DNA from: Alphaproteobacteria bacterium
GTDB lineage: Bacteria > Pseudomonadota > Alphaproteobacteria > Micavibrionales > UBA2020
Assembly (NCBI GenBank): GCA_029266795.1
Contig: JAQSWE010000004.1
Coordinates: forward strand, 1-22,422
Length of the DNA stretch: 22,422 bases
Reading direction: 5' to 3'
Below the pieces are notes generated by a model. The model did no database searches. It saw nothing but the letters and a program-made list of their open reading frames with translations, and was not told where the DNA came from. Position numbers and translations under genes: made by a program. This document shows, in pieces, positions 15,901 through 21,689 of the stretch; position 1 is the first letter of the stretch; each line of letters starts with the position of its first letter.

Positions 15901-16391
15901 TCGCGCGCGGCATCCATCGACGCCTTGCCGCGCTGCGTTTTAACGACGTCCAATGCGGCCTCAAACCCCTCGTTGCGGCGCAGGGTGATTGTTTCGGCAA
16001 GCTCGTCCATCTTTGCCTTGATATGACCGCGCAGGATCTGGACGCTGGTCTCTGTTTCCGCATCGCCCTTGGCTTCGCCCTCGAGAAGCGCGAGGCTATT
16101 CGCGAGTCCGGTTTGGGCGGCAAGATAGGGTTCGAGGTAGCGCTCGTCCCCTGTCATCACAAATCCGCGCTGCCCCGTTTCGGCATCCTTGAGGAGCGAG
16201 ATGACTGACTCCAGCGAGATCAGGGATTCATGCGTTGCGGCGACTCTTTCGGCGCTGTTATTCAGCGTCTTGATGTTCATGTAGGAAATGGCGCCGCTCG
16301 CGGCGAAGAACAGGAGAACCGCGATCAGGCCGCCGGTGATGGTTAAATCCGCGCCCGCGCTTTTCGCCTTGATATTATTCGTCTTGTTCAT
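12954..16391 (-). CDS. CHASE3-GAF hybrid histidine kinase with three receivers
   Basis: 1145 residues from ATG 16391, with AGAGG eight bases upstream. The frame stays open to 16685, but the sigma-EcfG promoter at 16474-16498 lies in that extension, so the downstream ATG is chosen. Domains: membrane helix (about 14-36); CHASE3-like periplasmic sensor (45-185, containing ETGQRGFVMTGDERYL); second helix (196-213); GAF-like domain (232-375); a long Gln/Glu coiled coil (378-472); HisKA with His483 in FLANMSHELRTPLN; HATPase with LSNAIKFTE (Asn603), DTGIGIS and GGTGLGLSI; then three receivers with acceptor Asp802 (ILDVGLPD), Asp924 (VLDLSLPD) and Asp1076 (LMDVMMPEMDG). It would sense a periplasmic cue and run an internal phosphorelay. 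It lacks an HPt domain, so one must be supplied elsewhere or phosphate passes straight to receivers. The ATGA overlap couples it to CheR. Confidence 0.95.
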   Translation of the reverse strand: MNKTNNIKAKSAGADLTITGGLIAVLLFFAASGAISYMNIKTLNNSAERVAATHESLISLESVISLLKDAETGQRGFVMTGDERYLEPYLAAQTGLANSLALLEGEAKGDAETETSVQILRGHIKAKMDELAETITLRRNEGFEAALDVVKTQRGKASMDAARETVDKMQARVRDFRRAQIEERQASYAVAQTSGFLSVGFGALLALIVAAMMSRSAAARRRAEWLQAGELGLQTAMAGQLRVENLGENILRFCTEYFGAQVGAFFAKDGVNFKRVATYGLPATSQTPLAFEPGESLLGQAAKDRRVFLVRDIPDGYLSLGSALGHGDPRHLVIAPAASDMMVEAVFELGIMDEFDEAVKELLERISEPIAVAIRAANYRAHLQNLLEETQRQGEELQAQSEELRVSNEELEEQGRSLRESQSRLEQQQAELEQTNSQLEEQTALLETQRDDLARAKTIVQTKAQELEQASRYKSDFLANMSHELRTPLNSSLILAKLLADNPNGNLTEEQVKYALTIQSSGNDLLTLINDILDLSKIEAGHMEIRPEQMTVSRMFDDLVRMFQPLAQQKQLSFETRIDPGCPAVIVSDRQRLEQVLKNLLSNAIKFTEKGRVVLSLSRADNGRVAFSVTDTGIGISEEQQQQVFEAFRQADSAISRKYGGTGLGLSISRQLTKLLGGSIHLASTVGEGSTFSVMLPEIYDSGLAPKAQPLTTQASDSVAGDYSMPAARPVARAYGEGQIIDDREELNPKNRLLLVIEDDASFAKILLDLSHELNFQCLVAHTAAEALQLAKRYLPSAVILDVGLPDNSGLSVLDRLKQDARTRHIPVHVVSGSDYAQTALSLGAVGYMLKPVKREELSDVIKGFEERFSTHMRRVLIVEDDAVQLDAVGKLLNSQAVETVGVRSAAECLELLKASTFDCMVLDLSLPDASGYQLLETISREDAYSFPPVIVYTGRDLSSEEEQRLRKYSHSIIIKGAKSPERLLDEVTLFLHQVVSELPAEKQKMLQQARNRDAVLEGRRILVVEDDIRNVYAVTNIFEPRGAIIQIARNGKEALVALEKAQGDAAAKIDLVLMDVMMPEMDGLTATREIRKKSEWKKLPIIMLTAKAMKDDQEKCLDAGANDYMAKPLDVEKLLSLARVWMPR

Positions 16392-16438
16392 ATGCCCTCT
16401 GTCGTTCTGCGCCGCTACGGCTGCATGCCCTTTGGCCC

Positions 16439-16459
16439 TGAACCAGCATAATCGGTTCA
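16439..16459. promoter_or_regulatory. Inverted repeat in the kinase leader
   Basis: TGAACC-AGCATAATC-GGTTCA is a perfect 6-bp inverted repeat with a 9-base spacer. It falls between the predicted EcfG transcript start (near 16467) and the kinase ATG (16391). The half-site spacing fits either a dimeric regulator operator or a small RNA hairpin. Confidence 0.4.
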
Positions 16460-16473
16460 AGGGTAGAATGTAT

Positions 16474-16498
16474 AACGCCTTTCTTGCTGTTTCGTTCC
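16474..16498 (-). promoter_or_regulatory. Sigma-EcfG (general stress) promoter of the signalling operon
   Basis: On the minus strand: GGAAC (16498-16494), 16 bases, then CGTT (16477-16474), the exact EcfG consensus. It lies 83-107 bases upstream of the kinase ATG at 16391. The predicted start near 16467 gives a 5' UTR of about 75 bases. It would place all four genes (kinase, CheR, CheB, REC-HK-REC) under general-stress control. Confidence 0.75.
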
Positions 16499-16665
16499 CG
16501 TAAAATGTTGATAAAGTCAGGTAATTTGGTTTTACGGAATAGCGAAATTCTCGGGTTTTGGCGGGAGAGGTGCCCTTGGCAGGGCGGTAGGCGAAAAATC
16601 CACTCATCCTGATACCATAACACATAATTGCGTTAAGCGCAAGCGGTAGTTTAGGTTGATGCAGC

Positions 16666-16695
16666 TTGCTGACGCAGCGCAACAAGGGTTATGGT
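16666..16695 (+). promoter_or_regulatory. Possible promoter for the GH3-GH144 operon
   Basis: TTGCTG (16666-16671), 18 bases, then TATGGT (16690-16695), four of six consensus bases in each element. The predicted start is near 16702, about 20 bases before ATG 16722. This is only a moderate match. Confidence 0.35.
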
Positions 16696-16721
16696 CAACT
16701 ATCTTAAATTGCAGGATATCA

Positions 16722-18929
16722 ATGGCCGATGTGATCACCACATTGCTGGCGAAAATGACTCTGGACGAGAAAATCGGCCAGCTGAACCTTGTCATCGCGG
16801 GCGATGCCGTGACGGGCGCGACCGTTTCCGAAGGCGTGGAGCAGAAAATCGCCTCGGGCGCGGTCGGCGGCATGTTCGGGGTTTACGGCGCAACGCCGGT
16901 GCGCGCGCTGCAAAACGTCGCCCTTGAAAAAACGCGCCTGAAAATTCCGCTGATCTTCGGCCTCGACGTCATCCACGGCCACCGCACCATCTTCCCCATC
17001 CCGCTCGGCCTATCCTGTTCGTGGGATATGGCGATGATTGAAAATATCGCGCGCCTGTCGGGCGACGAAGCGGCGGCGGAGGGGCTGCACTGGGTCTTTT
17101 CCCCCATGGTCGACATCACCCGCGATCCCCGCTGGGGCAGATGTGCCGAGGCAGCGGGCGAAGACGCATATCTGGGTTCGCGCATTTCCGCCGCGATGGT
17201 GCGCGGGTATCAGCAGAACGGCGAGAATTCGGTGCTCGCCTGCGTGAAACACTTCGCGCTGTATGGCGCGGCGGAGGCAGGACGCGATTACCACACGGCG
17301 GATATGAGCCGGTTAGCCATGTTCGAACAATATTTCCCGCCCTACAAAGCCGCCGTCGATGCGGGTGTCGCGAGCGTCATGACATCGTTCAACGATGTCG
17401 AAGGCATCCCCGCGACCGGCAACAAATGGCTGCTGGACGATGTGCTGCGAAAACAATGGGGTTTCAAAGGTTTCACCGTCTCCGATTACACCAGCGTGAA
17501 CGAGATGATCGACCACGGCATGGGCGATTTGCAAACCGTTTCAGCCCTCGCCCTGAAAGCGGGTCTGGACATGGACATGGTCGGCGAGGGTTTCCTGACC
17601 ACGCTGAAAAAATCGCTGGATGAAGGCAAGGTTTCCGAAAACGACATTACCACGGCCTGCGGACGCATACTGCGGGCGAAACAGCAACTCGGTTTGTTCG
17701 ATAACCCCTTCAAAAACCTGCGCGATGAATCGCCGGCAGAAATCATCCTCTCGCCCAAGCACCGCGCCACCGCGCGCGATGCCGCCGCGCGGTCCTGCGT
17801 GCTGCTGAAAAATGACGGCGATATCCTGCCCCTGCGCCGCGACGCCAAAATCGCCCTGATCGGCCCGCTGGCCGATGACAAGCGCAACATGCAGGGCACC
17901 TGGAGCATCGCGGGCAACTGGGAAGAATGCGTATCCATCCTGCAGGGCATGAAAAACGCCGCCCCCGCCGCCGAAATCACCACCGCGCTCGGCGCGAATG
18001 TCACCGACGATCCGCTGATTGCCGCGAAGGTCAATATCTTCGGCGAAAAAGTCATTCTCGACCCGCGCACGCCCGACGAACTGATCGCCGAAGCGGTCAG
18101 CACCGCCGAACTCGCCGAAGTGATCGTCGCCGTCGTCGGCGAAGCGCAGGAAATGTCGGGCGAAGCGGCGAGCCGCGCCGATATCGGCCTACCGGGCAAC
18201 CAATCCGCGCTCATCGCCGCGCTCGCCGCCACCGGCAAGCCGCTGGTGATGGTGTTCCTCAGCGGCCGCCCGCTGGTCATCGTGAATGAATCGAAACAGG
18301 CGGGCGCGATCCTCGCCATGTGGTTCGGCGGGACGGAGGCGGGTAATGGTGTTGCCGATGTGCTGTTCGGCGATTACAACCCCGCCGGAAAACTCAGCAT
18401 GTCCTTCCCCTATGCGGTCGGGCAAATTCCTGTGTACTACAACCACAAAAAAACCGGCCGCCCCTATGCGGGCGAATTTCCGGGCGTGGTGGATGTGCCG
18501 TCGAAATTCCGCTCCCGCTATCTCGATATCCCGAACGAGCCGCTTTATCCGTTTGGTTTTGGCCTCAGTTACACCAAGTTTGAATACAGTGACGTCACGT
18601 TGAGCGAAACCGCCGCACGCGGCAATGCCAGCATCACCGCCGCCGTCACCGTTATGAACACCGGTAATTACGACGGCGAAGAAACGGTGCAGCTTTACAT
18701 CACCGACCCCGTCGCCAGCATTTCCCGCCCCGTGCGCGAGCTGAAAGACTTCCAGAAAATTGCGCTGAAGCGCGGCGAGAGCCAAACGGTCACATTCACC
18801 ATCACCACCGACCACCTGAAATTCTACAACAACGACCTGCACCATGATTGGGAAGCAGGCACCTTCATTATCCAGATCGGGCCGCATTCCGCGCAGCTGC
18901 GCAGCGCATCGATCACATGGGAGAAATAG
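16722..18929 (+). CDS. Glycoside hydrolase family 3 beta-glucosidase
   Basis: The start is ATG 16722 (MADVITTLLAKMTLDEKIGQ, 735 residues) with AGGA five bases upstream; the in-frame ATG at 16656 lies within the putative promoter. The N-terminal GH3 barrel shows FGLDVIHGHRTIFPIPL, FSPMVDITRDPRWGR and the KHF motif (176-178), with the catalytic nucleophile Asp255 in FKGFTVSDYTSV. The alpha/beta sandwich domain follows (about 340-560), then a fibronectin III-like domain (about 630-725, containing VTVMNTGNYDGEETVQLY). It would remove glucose from the non-reducing ends of beta-glucosides or oligosaccharides with retention. Relatives such as BglX carry a signal peptide, but none is visible here. 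It lies two bases before the GH144 gene, which suggests sophoro-oligosaccharides as substrate. Confidence 0.93.
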   Translation: MADVITTLLAKMTLDEKIGQLNLVIAGDAVTGATVSEGVEQKIASGAVGGMFGVYGATPVRALQNVALEKTRLKIPLIFGLDVIHGHRTIFPIPLGLSCSWDMAMIENIARLSGDEAAAEGLHWVFSPMVDITRDPRWGRCAEAAGEDAYLGSRISAAMVRGYQQNGENSVLACVKHFALYGAAEAGRDYHTADMSRLAMFEQYFPPYKAAVDAGVASVMTSFNDVEGIPATGNKWLLDDVLRKQWGFKGFTVSDYTSVNEMIDHGMGDLQTVSALALKAGLDMDMVGEGFLTTLKKSLDEGKVSENDITTACGRILRAKQQLGLFDNPFKNLRDESPAEIILSPKHRATARDAAARSCVLLKNDGDILPLRRDAKIALIGPLADDKRNMQGTWSIAGNWEECVSILQGMKNAAPAAEITTALGANVTDDPLIAAKVNIFGEKVILDPRTPDELIAEAVSTAELAEVIVAVVGEAQEMSGEAASRADIGLPGNQSALIAALAATGKPLVMVFLSGRPLVIVNESKQAGAILAMWFGGTEAGNGVADVLFGDYNPAGKLSMSFPYAVGQIPVYYNHKKTGRPYAGEFPGVVDVPSKFRSRYLDIPNEPLYPFGFGLSYTKFEYSDVTLSETAARGNASITAAVTVMNTGNYDGEETVQLYITDPVASISRPVRELKDFQKIALKRGESQTVTFTITTDHLKFYNNDLHHDWEAGTFIIQIGPHSAQLRSASITWEK

Positions 18930-18931
18930 AC

Positions 18932-20317
18932 ATGGCAAAAGACAATTTGAAAAAAGACGGGTTGAAAAAAGACGGCGCCAAAAAAGGCATCACCGGCATC
19001 TTCAACGAAGCTGCCGTCAAAAAGGGCCTCAGCGATGATCAGCTTCTCGACATCGTACAGAAACAGACGCTGCGCTATTTCTGGGATTTCTCCCACCCCG
19101 ATAGCGGCATGGCGCGGGAACGCAGCAATGTGGTGAAGGGCTACGGCTACGACCTCGATTGCGTTACGACCGGCGGCACGGGCTTTGGCTTCATGGCAAT
19201 GGTGGCGGGCGCGGAGCGCGGCTGGATCGACCGTGACGAAGCGCGCGGGCAACTGGAAAAAATCATCGGCTTCCTTGAAAACGCCGACACATTCCACGGG
19301 GTCTTCCCGCATTTCCTGAACGGCACGACCGGCAAGACAATCCCCTTCTCCCCCAAAGACAACGGCGGCGATCTTGTCGAAACGTCGTTCCTGATGATGG
19401 GGCTGCTGACCGCCCGCGAATATTTCAAAGAAGACCCCGCGCTGCAGGCGCGCATCACCAAAATGTGGGAAGCGGTCGAATGGGACCATCATGTGCAGAA
19501 CGGCAAACTGCTCTGGCATTGGAGCCCCAATCACGGCTATGCGATGAATTTGCCGATCGAGGGCTGGAACGAATGCCTGATCACGCATGTGCTGGCCGCC
19601 GCGTCGCCCACGCATCCTGTCCCTTTAACTGTATATAAAGACAGCTGGCAGAAGGGTGCCGATTTCATCAATGGCGGCGATTATGACGGCATCTATAAAA
19701 ACGGCGTGCCGAGCGAGACGATCACGCAGCCGCTCGGCCCCTTCCTCGGCGGGCCGCTATTTTTCGCGCATTACAGCTTCCTCGGCCTGAACCCGAAACA
19801 GCTGAAGGACGAACACGCCGATTATTTCGAACAGAACCGCGCCCATACGCTGCTCAACCGCGCGCATTGCATCAACAACCCGATGGGGCATAAGGGCTAC
19901 GGCGAAAACAGCTGGGGCCTGACCGCGGGCGACACCGTCGGCGGCTACAACGCGCATTCCCCCACCAACGACAACGGCGTGATCACCCCGACCGCCGCGC
20001 TGTCATCCCTGCCCTACACGCCGAAAGAGTCGATGCAGGCGCTCCGCCATTTCTACGAAACCCTCGGCGATAAAATCTGGAGCGAATACGGCTTCGTCGA
20101 CGGCTTCAGCGAAACCGCGGACTGGCAGGCGAAATCGCATCTGGCCATCGACCAAGGCCCGATCATCGTCATGATCGAAAACCACCGCAGCGGATTATTG
20201 TGGGATTTGTTCATGAACGCGCCGGAAGTGAAACCGGCGTTGGTGAAGTTGGGGTTGAAGCAGGCGGCGAAGCCGGGAAGCGAAATCACGCCCAAAGGTC
20301 CCCAAATTGGCACTTAA
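18932..20317 (+). CDS. GH144-type glucanase (glycoamylase-domain protein)
   Basis: 461 residues from ATG 18932, with GGGAGAA upstream, two bases after the GH3 stop. The N-terminus is a curious Lys-rich run with three KDG/KKG units (KDNLKKDGLKKDGAKKG) in place of a signal peptide. The alpha/alpha-barrel family signature follows: QTLRYFWDFSHPDSGMARER (45-64), TGGTGFGFMAM, GVFPHFLNG, GGDLVETSFLMMGLLTAREY, GWNECLITHVLAAASPTHP, and near the end LAIDQGPIIVMIENHRSG. These match the glycoamylase-like (PF10091) fold, whose characterised GH144 members are endo-beta-1,2-glucanases yielding sophorose. The GH3 partner would finish digestion to glucose. The assignment to GH144 is by motif memory, and a different beta-glucan substrate remains possible. 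Confidence 0.85.
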   Translation: MAKDNLKKDGLKKDGAKKGITGIFNEAAVKKGLSDDQLLDIVQKQTLRYFWDFSHPDSGMARERSNVVKGYGYDLDCVTTGGTGFGFMAMVAGAERGWIDRDEARGQLEKIIGFLENADTFHGVFPHFLNGTTGKTIPFSPKDNGGDLVETSFLMMGLLTAREYFKEDPALQARITKMWEAVEWDHHVQNGKLLWHWSPNHGYAMNLPIEGWNECLITHVLAAASPTHPVPLTVYKDSWQKGADFINGGDYDGIYKNGVPSETITQPLGPFLGGPLFFAHYSFLGLNPKQLKDEHADYFEQNRAHTLLNRAHCINNPMGHKGYGENSWGLTAGDTVGGYNAHSPTNDNGVITPTAALSSLPYTPKESMQALRHFYETLGDKIWSEYGFVDGFSETADWQAKSHLAIDQGPIIVMIENHRSGLLWDLFMNAPEVKPALVKLGLKQAAKPGSEITPKGPQIGT

Positions 20318-20350
20318 ATGAATTTCGTTGTATAGATATAATTAAATAGG

Positions 20351-21061
20351 CTATTCACCGCATGGAGGAAGGGGACTAAATCCAGCGCTCCACCTTTCGG
20401 TGCGGCGAATTTCCTTTTTTGCCAGAAAAAATCGATAGTCCGATAATTTCTCCTCAGTAGTCGCATTCAAAAGTTTTTTATCTTCTAAAAATTTCTGAAT
20501 TTGGTCAGCGGGAATAAATTTATCATCTTTAAAATATAAACACGATAGTGTGTCCCACTCCTTAGCATCCGTCTCTGTAAGAATTGTTTCGCCTTTATCA
20601 TCTTTTGTAATAAGCAGGCTTAAACCGTAAGCAGCGACAATGGTCCACAATTTCGATGCTTCCTCAATTTTCTCCTTCGGAATACCCACTTCTTCAAGCG
20701 ATTTGTCCAAAGAAAGTTTGTATTGGTAACGATTATCAAATGTAACCGTATGCATGAACATTCCTTGAAGCGCCAGCTCACTATAAACAGGCGTAGACAA
20801 AGCAAGCGCCATGTCCTGTAGCTGTTTCAGTGTAGCGTTGGCCTCCGCAATTGTTTTCTTCAACTGCGCCTCTAATCCCCACAATTTGAAAACTTCTATC
20901 TTCTCGATATTTATCACCATAAGAAATATTAAAGAAAAAAGACAGATTAGTGAGGCTTCTTGGTATAGGGGATCTTCTTTTTTATAAATTTTGTAAAAAA
21001 TAATTCCTACGGGAATAGCAAAGACGAAGATAAAAGAAAAAATCATAAATAAAATGTTCAT
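20351..21061 (-). CDS. AT-rich hypothetical membrane-anchored protein
   Basis: 236 residues from ATG 21061, in ATGA overlap with the gene upstream. Two N-terminal hydrophobic segments (about 3-23 and 36-52) are followed by a helical region (LKKTIAEANATLKQLQDMAL, 68-87) and a soluble, charged domain of about 140 residues. I recognise no family. The topology suggests an inner-membrane protein with a cytosolic domain, but orientation is uncertain. The coding sequence is far richer in A and T than everything else in the window (18 of 60 bases are G or C at 20941-21000), which points to acquisition from another genome. The last residues (RRTERWSAGFSPLPPCGE) are encoded within a palindromic element, so the native C-terminus may have been replaced. 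Confidence 0.75.
   Translation of the reverse strand: MNILFMIFSFIFVFAIPVGIIFYKIYKKEDPLYQEASLICLFSLIFLMVINIEKIEVFKLWGLEAQLKKTIAEANATLKQLQDMALALSTPVYSELALQGMFMHTVTFDNRYQYKLSLDKSLEEVGIPKEKIEEASKLWTIVAAYGLSLLITKDDKGETILTETDAKEWDTLSCLYFKDDKFIPADQIQKFLEDKKLLNATTEEKLSDYRFFLAKKEIRRTERWSAGFSPLPPCGE
20353..20410. repeat. Palindromic element at the 3' end of the AT-rich gene
   Basis: ATTCACCGCA (20353-20362) and TGCGGCGAAT (20401-20410) are inverted with one mismatch, and a smaller stem CACC/GGTG with a tetraloop (GAAA on the minus strand) lies at 20391-20402. The element is GC-rich inside an AT-rich gene and supplies the gene's last codons and stop. It resembles short mobile palindromic repeats, and it also sits at the end of the convergent glycosidase operon, where it could help terminate transcription. 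Confidence 0.45.
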
Positions 21062-21402
21062 TTTGCCTTTACCGCCGAAAGTCTTTTTTCGACGTTTTGC
21101 AACGCCAGATCTTGCTGCGCGATCTTTTTGTTGAGGTTTGAGACTTCCGTTTCCAAATCTCGTAACCGCGTATCAAGAGGCTTAATTCCCAACTGTGCAA
21201 AACTTGAGGTAGTTAAAACCAGAGGCCGATCTGATCCTTCCGCAAAAACGGAAATAGCACTTTTCCCTTTCAGAAATTCCTCTAAATGTCTGTCTTCGTC
21301 TTTAACTTTTTCTTGAGACACTTCTGCGACGCCGAGCGCATTGCTCGCCAAGAGCGCGCAGATTGAAATACCTAATACAGCTATGAGATTTTTGTAATTC
21401 AT
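21058..21402 (-). CDS. AT-rich hypothetical secreted protein with coiled coil
   Basis: 114 residues from ATG 21402. Residues 1-25 form a signal peptide (KNLIAVLGISICALLASNALG), followed by a charged stretch (SQEKVKDEDRHLEEFLKGK), a short globular-looking part (SAISVFAEGSDRPLVLTTSS) and a C-terminal heptad-type coiled coil (LRDLETEVSNLNKKIAQQDL, about 81-100). It should act in the periplasm, perhaps as an oligomer. No family is recognised. It overlaps the next gene by four bases (ATGA), so the pair is translationally coupled. Its start lies 22 bases downstream of the tRNA-Gly CCA end and has a poor ribosome site. No separate promoter is evident, so read-through from the tRNA promoter is possible. 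Confidence 0.75.
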   Translation of the reverse strand: MNYKNLIAVLGISICALLASNALGVAEVSQEKVKDEDRHLEEFLKGKSAISVFAEGSDRPLVLTTSSFAQLGIKPLDTRLRDLETEVSNLNKKIAQQDLALQNVEKRLSAVKAK

Positions 21403-21424
21403 ATACGGTATCCGATTAAAAATT

Positions 21425-21498
21425 TGGAGCGGGTGACGGGAATCGAACCCGCACAGCTAGCTTGGAAGGCTAGAACTCTACCGTTGAGCTACACCCGC
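21425..21498 (-). tRNA. tRNA-Gly (anticodon TCC)
   Basis: A full cloverleaf can be drawn on the minus strand. Acceptor GCGGGTG/CACCCGC; D stem GCTC/GAGT; anticodon stem CTAGC/GCTAG with loop CTTCCAA (anticodon TCC, reading GGA and GGG); T stem GCGGG/CCCGT with loop TTCGATT. The structural part is 71 bases (21428-21498), discriminator T at 21428, and the CCA end is encoded at 21427-21425. Its own promoter is at 21515-21543. Confidence 0.97.
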
Positions 21499-21514
21499 GT
21501 TTGATGCGGTTTTG

Positions 21515-21543
21515 AAGATACATGCAGGCATGGAATATGTCCA
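21515..21543 (-). promoter_or_regulatory. Promoter of tRNA-Gly
   Basis: On the minus strand: TGGACA (21543-21538), 17 bases, then TATCTT (21520-21515). Five of six bases match at -35 and four of six at -10. The predicted start near 21508 leaves about ten bases before the mature 5' end of the tRNA. Confidence 0.65.
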
Positions 21544-21610
21544 GCCTTGGCTTTGCGGGCAATGGAATCAGGGGGTTATTGCCGCCGTGGCGCATCTGCC
21601 GCCCCTGCCC

Positions 21611-21683
21611 TGTCATTCTGAGCGCAGCGAAGAATCCCTCTTTCTTGCCGAAGGGAGATCCTTCGCTTTCGCTCAGGATGACA
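21611..21683. repeat. Dispersed-type palindromic repeat (TGTCATTCTGAGCG family)
   Basis: TGTCATTCTGAGCG-CAGCGAAG-AATC at the left is mirrored, with three or four mismatches, by GATCCTTCGCTTTCGCTCAGGATGACA at the right around a loop of about 20 bases (a longer hairpin than any terminator here). Repeats with these exact end words occur in many copies in diverse bacterial genomes. It begins seven bases beyond the stop of the Pro-rich gene (21690) and so may also act as its terminator. Confidence 0.75.
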
Positions 21684-21689
21684 ATCTGG

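Larger units (their letters stand above)
16392..16721. other. 330-base divergent intergenic region
   Basis: This region separates the leftward signalling operon from the rightward glycosidase operon. It holds the sigma-EcfG promoter (16474-16498) and a weak sigma70-like promoter toward the glycosidases (16666-16695). It also contains two small inverted repeats: TGAACC-N9-GGTTCA at 16439-16459, inside the kinase 5' UTR, and TTGCG-TTAAG-CGCAA centred near 16635. No convincing gene is seen; an in-frame upstream extension of the kinase is open but has no supporting ribosome site consistent with the promoter. Confidence 0.7.

Noticed and set aside
16392..16685. N-terminal extension of the large kinase
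   Set aside because: The frame stays open, but the sigma-EcfG promoter lies within it, the residues before 16391 have no family features, and AGAGG precedes the ATG at 16391.
20330..20420. Attachment-site duplicate of the tRNA-Gly 3' end
   Set aside because: I looked for a second copy of CACCCGCTCCA or the T-arm at the far side of the AT-rich genes. Only short words such as GCGCTCC appear, too little to call an attachment site.
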